NCBI GenBank assembly: GCA_949357655.1
Contig: CASHTG010000017.1
Location: forward strand, 806,001 to 870,000
From: Parascedosporium putredinis
Lineage: Eukaryota > Ascomycota > Sordariomycetes > Microascales > Microascaceae
Length of the DNA: 64,000 bases
Direction of reading: 5' to 3'
Shown here: positions 12,591-25,300 of the stretch, one piece after another
Position numbering within the stretch: the first letter of the stretch is position 1
Layout: each line of letters starts with the position of its first letter
Position numbers and translations under genes: made by a program
Notes under the pieces: generated by a model
The model's input: the letters and a program-made list of their open reading frames with translations, nothing else
What the model was told of the DNA's origin: nothing
Database searches by the model: none

Positions 12591-13509
12591 CTTCAGACAG
12601 ATTGCGGCTTCTAGGAACTCAGAATATACGTCGCGGGGAACAGAAAGCGACTTAAGTTCCGGAGAGAGGGTCGTCAGAAGCCCTGGGAAACACGCTTTTA
12701 TAAACGGGCCTTGTTGATTGGAAGCCTGTGGGGAGGCCTGCCAAGTCTTTAAGCTCTTCGGGTTTCGAGCTCCCGGATGAACTGAGCACAAGGGTCTTTG
12801 GACCGCGACACTTATGTAATGCGCCGGCACCAATGAAGAGACCGTGACGGGCCAATAATTCTGCCGAATTGAATTTCCCGGGGCCCATTTAAGGGCGATG
12901 GCTCATGACGATGTGTGATTGGTAGGTAAATTTGTAGTCCCCTTTGCGAGAAATGCTCGAATCAGGAAGCGAGAAATGAGACTGCCAGAATTGTATTATT
13001 GCACCGTTCGCATTGTTGGGAAAGAGGCAACTTGAAGGCCCAGGTGGAGCCGCTGCTTCTTCATTTCCACGTGATCAGGACTTTTGCACTCCTTGGGCAC
13101 TGTGCACGTTGTTTCAATGGATGACGGGAAAACTGGGTGCAAGGCTGATCCAGGAACCGGACCATCGAATGGTGTGGCTTGCGCTTGAGCGAGGGATCCA
13201 ATCAAACTGCTGAGTGTCTGCACAATCCACGTCGTCACTTCCTGTTCGGAGCCTCAGTTTCAAGCCTCTTCGGCAGCTCTTTCGTCAACTTGGACGAAGC
13301 ACCCGAAGCCCCAGCGGCATTTTTTTAATCTCATGGACCTCTGATTCTTCCCCCTCCCCCATTGACTCCATCGTGCACGACGACTAGTAATTTTCATTCA
13401 AGCCTTCTTCTCTCCTCTCGTCAACCCGAGATCAGGGGTGCAGTTGGAAACCTTTGCCCTCAAACACAGCTCCTCGCCTCTCGCGACCCCTCCCCTCCCC
13501 CTTCTCGCC
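12591..13509. promoter_or_regulatory. shared divergent promoter region (inferred)
   Basis: About 920 bases separate the start codons of the minus-strand ERG24-like gene and the plus-strand receptor gene, so both 5' regions lie here. Pyrimidine-rich stretches (about 13340-13500) precede the receptor ATG, as is common in fungal 5' UTRs. I did not identify specific factor sites. Confidence 0.5.
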
Positions 13510-14760
13510 ATGCGTCTTCTTTCAGCGTCACGTCTCCTTTTATTATTAACGCCGGCTCTCCCATTTGTGTCTGCGGAGACAACGACCACCAGCGAGGCTC
13601 CGCCAGCATGCACCGCGAGTGGTGGATCTACAGCTATCGGCGGCTTCTTTGATCTACGGCCTGACATCGCGGTGGCCCCCGAGGAAGAAGGAAAGTTGAG
13701 GAAGCGGGCAGTGACCGCGGACTATCATGCGAACGGGTTCGACTACAAATCCAACTTCACTCTAAACATTTGCGCGCCGGTGGTTAAGCCGGTGAGCGAT
13801 GTCGTGGGCCTCTCAAAAACCCAGTGGCAAAATGTGAGCGCTTATTATACCTCGGTTGATGGGGACATATACTCTATAGGGTAAGTTTTGTTGACTTTCT
13901 GTGGATTGATTTGTCGACGTGGGTGTTTGAGAGACCGTATACCTAACCCAGATTTTACTTTCGTGGGGTATTTAGGCAAGAGTCTATGAGGCTGCAGACA
14001 AGGGGCCGGAAGCTCGTTCTCCAGTATACGGGAGGCTCTCCCTGCGGCAAGAACGCTAAATCGAAGCGGGATTCCCGCGCTGTCCACGATGGCGCCACTT
14101 ATAAATACGAAGACTATGTCGACGACGAGGACGCCTCCACCGAGGACAAGACTCAGGCCACGCGGACCAAAAGCCATGACGACGAGGACGACGAGGACGA
14201 GGACGAAAAGCATAAGAAGAGCGATAGGCGCAAGTCAACCATCATATCATTCCTTTGCGACCGTGATCCTCTTGCCGCGCATGCAGCGGTTCATTTCGTT
14301 GGCACCGACCCCGACGAGTGCGCCTACTTCTTCGAGGTACGGTCGCAGCATGCGTGCATCGCCGCCGAACCGCATCAGCCTGGAACAATCGGACCCGGCG
14401 GCGTATTTGGGCTCATAGTGGGCATTGCGCTCGTCGTGTATTTCGCAGGCGGCATCTTTTACCAGAGGACGGTAGCGCACGCTCGCGGATGGAGACAACT
14501 TCCCAATCATAATATCTGGCAAGGCATTTGGACCTTCATTTCAGTACGTCGGGTGTCAAGCATGCACCAACGATCTAGCATCAGTCAATTCACTAACGCG
14601 ATGGTTGGCAGGACTTTGTCATTATCGGCGCAGCGTCATGCGCAAGGCTCCTCCCTGGACAAGGGGCTATAGGCCCCTCTCGCGGTCCCCAACAAACTGG
14701 CGGAACCGGGATGACGAGAATAGGCTTATCGACCAGCTTGATGAGGAGTGGGACGATTGA
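13510..14760 (+). CDS. Mrl1-like mannose-6-phosphate-receptor-type sorting protein
   Basis: Probable type I membrane protein of the cation-dependent M6P receptor / Mrl1 / Atg27 group, which sorts vacuolar hydrolases between Golgi and endosome. Exons: 13510-13880, 13976-14543 and 14612-14760, introns GTAAGT...TTTAG (95 nt) and GTACGT...GGCAG (68 nt). Signal peptide MRLLSASRLLLLLTPALPFV, then a lumenal domain with GFFDLRP, SNFTLNICAPV, GGSPC and FLCDRDP. A transmembrane helix (GVFGLIVGIALVVYFAGG) follows, and a tail with HARGWRQLPNHNIW as in M6P receptors. A 60-residue charged insert (runs of Asp/Glu, then Lys/Arg, 14095-14240) interrupts the lumenal domain. The last exon is read with one shift near 14661-14666, giving an acidic C-terminus LIDQLDEEWDD. 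Confidence 0.8.
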
Positions 14761-17700
14761 ACCGGCCCGTGATATCGACGGCAATAAAACATATCCTCAT
14801 TCTCCTTTTGTAAACATGTCCTCCTTTTCGCTTACGTACACTCCTTTTCTTTTCTCATTTGTCATAGAATTGGTTTTGGGCCGGGTTTGGCCTCGGTGCA
14901 TTCTGGGATACAATACAGTTTATATGACCTATTGACCAGACCAACTGTCGTTCGCGCCTTGGTGTAAGGTATGATTTATTCTTGAATTTGCGGTTTCTGT
15001 GCAACTGGATTTGAGAGGGGTTCCTCACAACTGCTTGGTGGCTACTGACGTAGGTCGAATGATGGAACACTATCAACCAAGCTTGCCACGCGATACACTA
15101 ATGATTCATGCGCCTCTCGGTACAAAAAAACTGTGTGGTAAGACTTCTGGAACCTCTGATCTGCGTCTACAGATCTATGTAGTTTTAAATCTGGAAAGGC
15201 ATTAGGTGAAGCTGCTCTACTTTATGTCTTTGAGTCATTTGAAGGTTACCGCATCCAAAGAGATATTGATCCCCACCACCAGCAATGGATGTAAGCCACC
15301 GCCTCAGGACCTAGAGTCTCCCCAATATGACCTCTTATAAAGGTACATGAGGGACCGACTTTGCTTATGTTGGCAATGCCACGGCTTATACGAGTTTCCT
15401 CTCCCTTTACAGTCTAGGTTTGGGTTCTTACCAGTGCTAGTTATCGAGCTAGAGGTGCATGCTCAATGTTGGAAAGCTGCTTTTCTGCTTATTATGTATA
15501 TCAATGACGTCTAATGCTTCCGATCCAGTCCACAGCCGGTCCCATATTACCGTTGAGCAGGTGTCAGCGGATAAGGCCTGAACCTGGAAGCTGACCTGAG
15601 CTGGTGTAGTGGCCGGACGGCGAGGGAGGAGAGGCCTACTTTGACTTATCAAAATGAAGTACTAGCTTGATGGTGGCGTCAAGCTCATGTTCTACGATGT
15701 TCTCGGAGAGACCGCAAGAAGGTCAACTCGACTTGCTGTAAAGGCAGGACAAGGCTGCTACGAGTAGCCGAGGAAGGATGGTCGGTAGAGATGGAGGAAC
15801 AAGAGTTGACGAGGCCAGGCAAGTCAGAGATCAAGAGGAACGGCCCGCTGTGCCCGGGGCCGTTATGAGAAAAAGAGCGAGCCGGGGAGGAGCCGTTCTC
15901 AAGTTTGGCTGTGCATTCTTCGGGTGCCTCCAGCTAGTGTAGGGATAGGCAGTCGAGGATCACCAACGATTAAAGGTGCCTCATTATACTGTCGGCATCG
16001 ACACCCGAACCACCTAGACGAGAGCTTGGCGCCCTTGGGCGCAGGAATGGGGGGCATCTTTGTCTGTTGGCTCCTTGGCCTTCCCACCCCCGCTCTCGCT
16101 GTGGGAATCCTGGGAATCGCCTCGCATCGTTGCTGGATGTGATTTGATCAATGCAATCCCGAAAGTCTCCGAGCTCAAAAAGGACATCAAGAGACCGAGA
16201 CCAGGGGCATCCCGGCTGATAGCTCCCATCTGGCTCGAGGGAAATTCTCCCTCCCTCTTTCTTGTGCACCTTACCCCGCCGCTGGGCGGGCATGACATCC
16301 CTGTTTGCTCTGGCGATAGTAGACGTGATGAATCAACAGTGGAAATGGATGGATCTATGGATGGATCCATCGTCTAAATGGGCGTGTTGCTTGCCCGTGG
16401 CTGCCAACCCGGCCCAGAGTCAAGGCTTCGGCTAGGTCCCTTGTACGACGGAGCAGGAGTTGGCCCGTGGGCCGGAGGGGGATGGCTTACAAACCGGATT
16501 TGGACGCGGGGGTCCTGAGAACCAGACAAAAATAACAGCACACAATTGTTGAGGCATGAGTAACGAGGACGATGGTGAGCCCAGGACATCATCATCCCTT
16601 CTGATATCTCCCGTCCGTTATACACTCGATGGATGCGGTACGCTCATCTCTTCTTCTTATCAGGGACCTGTTTTATCTCATTTTCAACGTAACCCCGCCC
16701 ATTTTCTGGTCAAGTTGAAGCCACCATAACTTGGTTTTCATCTTTCCCCTCTAAGATGGTCCATGCGACGGATGACTGAGTGTTTGCAATCGGGGCTCAA
16801 CCCCAAACTTGAGCGCGTGGATCAGGATCTCCGATCTCCATACTTCCAAATAATTGAGGGCTTAGGGTCAAGGGGAACCCACGCGCATCAATGATTTCTC
16901 GGACTGATGCAGAAAAAGTTTAGCATAGCCACATGGCGATGGTGCATCCCCTTCCCTTCCCTCCCTGTTCGCCCTTCATCGCGTCGCACCACCGCCTGGC
17001 TAGGTTTCTTCAATGCGTGTATTACATGCAGCCTGGAAAGACCCTTGAACTTGGGCAGACATTGATGATGCCCCCTCTATCCTTTCAAGGGCTGTTTCCC
17101 TTTATGCTCCATTGGCGCATGATCGCCCAAGAGAAGGCCTTGCCAACTATAAGGGTCTGGCCTTTTAGATGGCTGTTTAGATGTTGTACCCTGAGAGTTT
17201 GCTCATCCCTTGAGTATACTCTACTGCCCTCTCTCAAATCATGCGATCCGGGTCGTCAATCAAAATTTCCGGGCATCACTGGGGACGATTTTCCATACCG
17301 GGAGTTGCGGTTCCCTCCTTAGCTCCTTGTTCTTCTTCATATCAGGCTCGTTTCTTCCCTGGATATGCTCCTCTCTCACACGCCCCCCGCCCCCCCCAAT
17401 ACATCAGACCCTGCATCAAAAAACATGTGCGTTGGACCCGTTTGGGAAGTAAGTATTATTAGCCTCACAAGCCGGGGATGGCCATGGATCATATCCATCG
17501 CCATCCGAAAACTGATGATGGAAGAGGATTGAAACAACTGACAGTGACGAGACGGGCCATGTAATCATGAGATACTAGATGTACGCATCAATGCGCACGT
17601 CGACCCCAGCCGCTACCTCCTTGTTTGTGCGCTGTTGACACTTGACCCGCAGAGCGACAGCATCTGTGTGTAAAAAGAGCATGCCTCACTTTTTGCATCA

Positions 17701-20700
17701 TATCGAAATTTCCGGATCCGGAAACACACCAGTATCATTTTGCTTAAATTTTCAAAGGCTACATCTATGCGTCCGCCAAAACCCATCCACACATACGCCC
17801 CTCTTTTCTCCACAAATCCTCGTTGAAATTTAAAAATCAAGGTAAGAAGCTTGAAAAAATAGCCAAGAAAAGAAAGTGAGGGGGCCAGGTAACAAAGGTA
17901 ACAAGGTTGTTTGGGACACGTAGAGTGGCGGCAACCCAAGTCAAGTGGCCCGGTCTTAGGGGCCCTTCAATGGTTCCTTAGTCCGCGGCCTCAGTGCTCA
18001 GGCGCGGATCCTAGCCTCAAATCGGAAGGCTGATCCCCACACAGACGCTGCTCGGCGTATTATCTTCGTATCGACTCACCGAACGGGCGGGCGGAGGAGC
18101 AGATTGACATCAAGATGGTTTTTGAAATATCTTTGCCCTGGTCTCAAGTTGCTGTGTTCGCAATGGCGGGAGGATCTCGCAGAGCCAGCAGGCCGCCACG
18201 TACCGGGCTGGTTGTCGGATGCCTTCGAATGACGATGTGATAACAGTGATAACCTTGTGCAGAGAGGATGGGTCCGATCCCGGTCCTTCGCCAACCGATC
18301 CATTCACTTTATGGCCAGGCCCTGCCCGTCAAGATCCACTCAATTTGGAGGGTTGCTCAATGATGGACCCTCTCAGGGCTGCCACACATAACACGCGGGC
18401 TGTCGGAGGGACAATGAGCCTCTGGTCTGAGGCGATATTATTTCGGGACCTGGTTGGCCTTGACTGACGCTAGTTTCCGTAGTGGCAAGCCAAAACAATA
18501 CCGCATCCACGAGAACAGACCCCGATGTCGTACGGAGGCGCCCCGGCGCCTGCAAGTCTGTTGCACCAGTCGCGTGGCTCTAAACAGTGGGAACGGGACA
18601 TGGGTCTTGGGGATTGAGCCTCAGCCAAACGGCTCCAGGTGCGCCAGTTCCTCGTGGGATGAGCCCTCAACTCAACGTGCCCGACCCGCCCCTCCATAAA
18701 CTTGAGAGAGAAGGAAGGGCACGAGGCAATCGGGGAAAAAGAAGAGGATTCAGAAAAAAACGTGCGAGGATTTGAAAAAGCCCAAGCCGATCTAGCCTCA
18801 GGCCCCTTGACCTTAGAACATCTATTCTGCCCCTAGCTTCGTGGTCGGCCAGCCGGCGACGGCAAGTGTATTCAGAGGAGGCTTTTGTTGCCAAACTGAG
18901 TACATGTAGTGTACAGTGATCCATTCCTCCAGTATTACAGTATTCTATTGATTGATGTACTGAATAGACTTGTTATACTCAGCTTGGTTCAGAGATCATT
19001 ACAACAAATGCATTACAATTGGCCCCTTATTTCACCACGCAGACAACTGGCCTTGCCATTCCGCCCCCAGCCAAGCCTTTGGATGATCAACAGCCATGTT
19101 AGGGATAGCTTGCTGAGCCTGGCGTCAGCCATCTCGGCCACCATTTGATCCTGCGTCCTCCTCGGCGCTCAAAGCAAAGGGTGGAACCCGGTAGTGGTGG
19201 TCCATCCCGGAAACACGGTTTTGTCGATCTCTCGCCTCCTCCCATATGCCAACAATCCATCCCCACATGCAGAATGCAGAGAATATTAGCTAGCATGCAC
19301 ACGGGGGTTGAAGAAAGAAAGATGCGACTCGATTTTGCGCGATGACCCCCTTGACAGTCAGTCTATCCCCTGTCACTCGTTACTTGTAGATACCCTCTTA
19401 TACCCTACGGCTGCGCGCCCAGCCAACTGTCCCTGCGGGCTGCTCTTGTTTAGGTCCGACCCTCTTTGCAGCCGTCATCGATCTCCTGCATGCATTCACC
19501 AACTTTTCTCCCTTGCCCTAGTAGTTCCGGGGGTCCTGGCAGCGAGTGCTCGGTAAGGTTAACACTGATGACAAGCAGCCGTGATCCTTGATAAACTCGG
19601 GCTAATAACGTGAACCAAACATCGACGGATCTCGGAACGAAGGGTCCCCCTCTTGACCAAGGAGCCACCCCCCTTCTCCCCATCCCTCCTCCCTATTTTC
19701 GTCTTTCCTTGGTGTTTGGTGTTTTCTCTTCCCGGTATCCTTCCTCTTCCGTCCATCTCCAAGGCTCTTCTTGGACAGACGCAGATTCTCCTTCACCCCA
19801 GTTGTCTATGCCATTGCCGCCGATGCCAGACCATGTCCAAGTTCCGTGCTCTTCTGTCAACACAACATCACGCCCAAGCCTCTCAGAGTCCAGATATATA
19901 ACGGGCGGGGACACTTAGAGATCTTGCCTCTTTTTCGATTCTTCCCTCCCTCTCCATATACCTAGTTTACTCTCCACTAGCTTCTAAAGAATTGCAATCA
20001 GCCGCTCGGGGTTAAAAGACATTGTGTGAAGACCGCAGACAAATTTCCCCAGCCTCTAAAGGAGAATCCAAAGACAACTTCACCAGCCATTGATCCGCTT
20101 TCTGCCCATCTCTGGCAACACGGCTCATCCCTTTATATACTGTATGATATATGCAGGGCGTCTTCTCTAACAGCATTGATCCCACCGATTGATCTGATTT
20201 TGCGGCCCCCACAACCAGCTTGAGGAGCCAACAGTTGGACAGTGGCCCAAACTTCAGACAGACACGGCAAGAAGCGACCAGACGAGACGCCATCCGTACT
20301 TTCCATCCCGCAACCTTGCAACAGCCCGAACTTTCTTCCCTTCTCTTTCCCATCTCTCGTCCAAGGCGCCTACCTTGGGACGGCGGATACGCTCTCCTCT
20401 GCACTTCTCCCCCGCCTTTTCCCTCATTCTTCGCTGCAAGTGGACCTTTTAGCGGCTTTTCTCTTTCCAAGTTGACACGCATACTTGTGCTTGGTTTTAC
20501 CCCTTCCCCAGACTTCAAAGATTGATCGGCGCCGAAGCTCCGCTTGATCTCGCACGCCCGCGCCCGCAGCCTCCTATTCCCAACGACTCAGTCTCCAACC
20601 CTACCTAAAGAATACAAGAGAAATCCTGATCGCATCTCCTCTCCACGCCGCAGTCCTCCCCGCTTTTCCACACCACCCGTTTTTAGCCAAAAACTTCTTC

Positions 20701-20723
20701 TCTCCGCTTCTCGCTTAATCTAT
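14761..20723. other. 6 kb without a recognisable gene
   Basis: Only short frames without motifs or matching exons. Pyrimidine-rich stretches at about 19640-19780 and 19925-20480 look like promoter and 5' UTR of the downstream hypothetical gene. A GGATGGATC repeat lies near 16345-16370. I see no rRNA, tRNA or transposon gene. Small genes split by introns and indels could be hidden. Confidence 0.5.
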
Positions 20724-21355
20724 AAGCGAGCCCAACTGCCGTCGCCCTGGCGCCGAGAACACAGCTCACCACTCCCTCCAACGACGCCGTCGCCGCCGCC
20801 GCTACCACGGCCGCCTCGGACCTTGTCAAGCAAGCCCCGTCTGCCGAAAAGGTCAACAGAGACCAAGTCGCCGACGACATCGATACCAGTGCCAACAAGA
20901 AAGAAAGGGTAGGAAAGATGCCGGCGTCCGCGACCACGGGGCCTCCGCAATCTCCCTCCTCCACGCCGGCCGCCGCTAGTGCCAAGTCCTCCACGAGAAA
21001 GGAGGATGGGCCTGCCAAAGGTGGTGGTCACATCCTCCCCGTGGCTCTCCTGTCGATATCTTTTGCCCTCGATAAGGAGCTGGAGCTGACTCTCAGTCCG
21101 CCCATCAATGAACGAATCGAGGCTTGTTGCCAAGTCTAAGCCGTGAGAATGGTTGAGGAGGATTCCCAGGGGGAGGGGACAAAGGAGCTCATCGGGAAGG
21201 TTGAAATGGATTCTGTTGATACCCACATCATGAAGTGCGAGAGCTGGCTCTACGAGACATTCAATGGGCGTTTTGCGGGGCGTTGCATTTTTTTCTCTGT
21301 TTCTTCTTTCTTTCTTTCATTTTTGGTTCTCCGAACTTCACCTGGTTATCAATGA
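20724..21355 (+). CDS. weak hypothetical protein, exon(s) only
   Basis: I do not recognise this. One frame, open from a stop near 20718, shows fungal-like coding use with many GCC/ACC/AAG codons: an Ala/Thr-rich start, then DLVKQAPSAEKVNRDQVADD and a Pro/Ser/Ala stretch. It runs to a stop at 21137-21139. The same frame resumes after the stop with EMDSVDTHIMKCESWLYETF up to about 21280. The first in-frame ATG is at 20918, but the coding signal begins earlier. A 5' exon, a non-visible start or an indel is therefore likely. The antisense frame is Gly/Arg-rich and less convincing. Confidence 0.35.
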
Positions 21356-22307
21356 TTTTTGGGATTACGGGTTCGACTGGAAGAGGTTAACTTGGGAAAG
21401 ACCTATCCGAGAAGATTTACGGTATAGCGGTGGTCATGTTGATGATGTTACTCTTTAGGTTTTAATTCTTCATCTTGTCGTTTCTAGGCCGCAGCTGATA
21501 TGCGCGGGTCTCATTCCGCACATGCATGTACTTTTTTTTGAATGTTTTATATATTTGGTTCCTCATTCATTGGGTCTTGACCTGTAGCTTCGCGCCCTGC
21601 CAATATTTGTGTTCAAGATCATCCATGTATTACACTCATTGGATTTGTGAGCCCGACATCGGGTATTGATATACATCCATTCCCCAGTCACCACTGCTAC
21701 TCCCTTGCAGGCGTGAGGCATGAGGCGGGAGGGAGAGGGACAGAAACAACTGCAGCGAGGCAAAACATGGGTCAACAGAAATGGACAAAGAACAGAAATG
21801 GACAAAGAGAAGGAACGATGGAAGATATCGAGGAACACAAAAGCCTGAAAACATTTTCAAACGAAATAACATCATCACGAGGCACCTCGTGCCCGACTTC
21901 TACAGACATTCGTCGAGGACAGGCAATAACCACTGTTACTCCATACCGCTTCCATGCTGGCCGTTACGTCGTGCAAGAAAATTTTGTAGCTGCGTACGAA
22001 CCCGAATAGGATGAAAAAGAAAAACGGAAAGCAAGACCAAAGATATGGAAGAACCAGATCGGGGAAAAGCAAGACAAGATACTGAAACGTCTTCGCTCAC
22101 CGCCTCTCTTCCTCCTCTTTCCATGCAGAGCGACCGGCTTTGATACGAGTATATGATGAAACGGCAAAGGAAAAAAAAAGAAGAAGTGGAAAATGAAATG
22201 GGAGAGACGCAGGGGGACCGGAGGAGGCCTGGGACGGGCCAGATTGCCTAGCAGCCCCACCCGGAGCCAGCCTCCTCGCCACATTCGCCGCTATACATGG
22301 CCCCATT
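21356..22307. other. intergenic, no gene seen
   Basis: Convergent 3' regions of the weak plus-strand gene and the minus-strand DIP2/Cps1 gene. T-rich and A-rich stretches, no motif-bearing frame. Confidence 0.55.
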
Positions 22308-25300
22308 TCAGTTCAGCTGCCGCCCAAGGTCTCCAGCAAGGTTCATGTGCATGATCGCGTCCGCCGTCCAGTCGTCCTCTTCTTTGGTCTCCTGCGGGCG
22401 CCACAAGTCGAGAGATTCCCGCCCGTCCACACCTGGCAGTCTGATCTGTGGGGCGTTGCTTTGACGCTTGTCCGACTGCGATGTCTCCGCCGTGCTGGCG
22501 GGCATCTCGACGGGCTGGAGCTGTGGAATCGCCGGCTGTCGTGGGGAATTGTACTGGGGCCCGGCGGGGGCCCGCTCATAGCCCTGAGGCTGAGGACTGT
22601 ACGCCGTACCCGGGGCCGGCTGAGCGTAGCTAGCGAACCCGACGTTTGCACCAGAATGCTGGTCTTCGATAGACTGGTTACCGAAACGCGAATCCTGGGT
22701 CGGCCCGGACATGGGGTACCCTGAGCTGGAAGAGGGCGCCTGCATGGAAAACCTGTCATCGTAGCCATACTGTCTCTGATCAACTTCCGCCTGCTCTAAG
22801 ATCTGTGGCGCGGGCTCCACGTTCCTCAGGCTTGAAGCGCGAGCGGGCGCGCCGCTGCCGCTCCTCATGCTACCGAGAGATGTCCTCCGGAGCTGCTCCA
22901 TACCGTCTGGTCCCGGCGAGCCGCTCCCGTCCATCGGGGTGAAGTCCGAGTTCCGGATAGCAAACTGCGCCTCCGTCTGCAAAGTGCGCTTGACCCACTT
23001 GGCAAGGATTGTGCCCCGCTGCTTCTCGCCAAGGCGCGACCGGGGAAGTTGCCCTTGTTCACAAAGGCGACAATGTCTACGACGATTTGGTGCTCGTTGA
23101 GGATTGCATTCACAATCACGGGAACAAGACAAGCTAGATGCGGGCTTCGCGGCACTTCGACAATGACCACCAACAGACCCCCAGCTTGGAATACGGCACT
23201 AAAAAGATTCCTCAATGTTAGTTTAAAAATACAAAATAAAAAATTCCGAAGAAGACCTAGAAACGAGAAAAGAAATGGTGAAACTTACCAGCCTCCCGGA
23301 ACAATTCTTCGGTGGCATCGTTCGACGGAGTTTTCGATATCCATGGGGAAATGGTTGAGGCCATTCACCTCAAAGGTTTCGCCGATGCTGCCTAGGACGA
23401 AGAGGACCTGCATGTCAACTTGGGCACCGCCGGGACCGATAGGCCGGCTGACGCTGTGCAAGAAGCCGAGGTCGCCCGTCCGGACGTAACGCAACGTGGG
23501 GTCGCCGTCAACGGTACGTCCGTTGAATCGTTCCGTGTCAAATGGATCGGTGGAGCCGTAAAGGACTTGACGCAAGCTTCGAGTCGACCCAGATTTCTCC
23601 GTACTCGCCGTCGTGGCAGAGCAGGCAGCTCTCTGGATTGACAATGGCGATTTGGGTCGAAACGGGCACCATGCCAGAGTCTTGCACCAGGAGGGCCCGT
23701 GGGTTGGTCTCGGGGTCGACAGGCTGCACGATGCCACGGCGCAGGCCCTTGGTGTCTAGCCAGAGCTCGACAGGCTCGATGCACATGTATGATCTGGAAG
23801 CGATCATGGGATTCAACACGTGCGAATACACTGTGTTGATGGCGGTCCGATCGAGGAAGGTGGCCGCGAAGTGAAGGCGAACCTTTTGGAACACGTCTAC
23901 TCTGGGCCTGCTTTCGGCCGAAATCATCATGTTCTTGAGTTCGCGAAGGGTGAAGCCCTTGGCAGCCATGGCGGCCATGGCATGGTCGAGCATTTGGGGA
24001 GTAGCGTACGTGTCTTTAATCTTGTATCTCGAGAGGCTGACGAAAAGGGAGAGAGGCTGCTGTGCAAACTCGACGGGAGAGAGAAGATACGTGGGCGTTC
24101 CAATATAGATGCCCATCAAGCACGAGTGGATGAAACCTAGGCCTGTCGTGCTGCGAACGCAGCCAAGAACGGGCCTCGAGCTGGTCATCTGGCAGGTCTC
24201 CTTTTGGACCTTGCACATGCCCAAGATGGTATCGTGGCCTAGCTGCACGGCGAGACGCTTCTGGTCCGGGGTCCAATACGTCCAGATGATGACGGGGTAG
24301 TTGGGTTGAATCCACGCCGGGTCCGTCTTGACTCCCAAATCTCGCAGCCCGCTGTTTTGTTTCGGCGGCTTCATCGTGTTGTACATGTTGGGGATCGCCG
24401 TCCGCGAAATCTGGGCAGACTGCTTGATGTGGCTGGCCACCGGCTTTAGCTTTAGCAGGTGATCGACGTCCTGGTTCACGAGAACCGCCTTGACGCGGTA
24501 ATCAGCCACAAGTCGTAGGAAGGCCGGCACGTCCTCGCTCAAGCGATTCTGGTCTAAAGGCGCGACGGGGAGGCAGATAGCACCTAGCGCGATGCACGCG
24601 TGAATGGCATAAACAAACTCCTCCGAGTGCGTATACATTAGGATGACGTGGTCGCCGGCGCGAACTCGTATCTTATTCTTGAGGTACACAGCCACCGCCG
24701 CGATCTTCTGATCAAACTTTTTCCAGGTGACGCCCTTGCCCTCACGGACGCGGCTGTCAATCGTGCAGTAGGCAAGCTCTTCGGGCTGCCTAGCCACGCG
24801 CCACTGGATGAGATCGGTGATACACGAGAAGTTATTGAGGGGAGTCGACGTCCGATCGTCGATGACTACCTCGCGGCGGTCGATACCAGAGTACTGCTTG
24901 TCTGCCGGGATCAGGAATTCCGCGCGGGCCTGAGAAGCGATGGGGGACCAGATTCCGCCGATAGGGTCCACTCCAACCGCGAGGTTCAGCACCGCCCTCT
25001 CGACTCCAAACTTGACATGGGCGCAGGGCAGGTTCCCCAGGTCAAAGTCACGTCGGCAAAGCATGTTTCCGATCTCGCGCCTGCCATTCTTGACAACCCT
25101 GGGGAGCGAGTTGGGTGGGCTGATCATCACACAGTAAAGCCGAATGTTATGTTCATGGTCGAGGATCTCCATGCAGCGCTCCGCAAGGGATTCGAGAAGA
25201 GCTCGATCGAGCTGCCGGGGAGCACCACCCGACGTGAGTGGTGCAACGGACGCAGCCACCGACTCTACCACTAATATAGGAAGATGCTCCTCATTCACAA

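Noticed and set aside
20720..21226. 168-codon minus-strand frame rich in Gly/Arg
   Set aside because: Shadow of the Ala/Pro/Thr-coding plus frame, with the codon pattern expected of an antisense reading.
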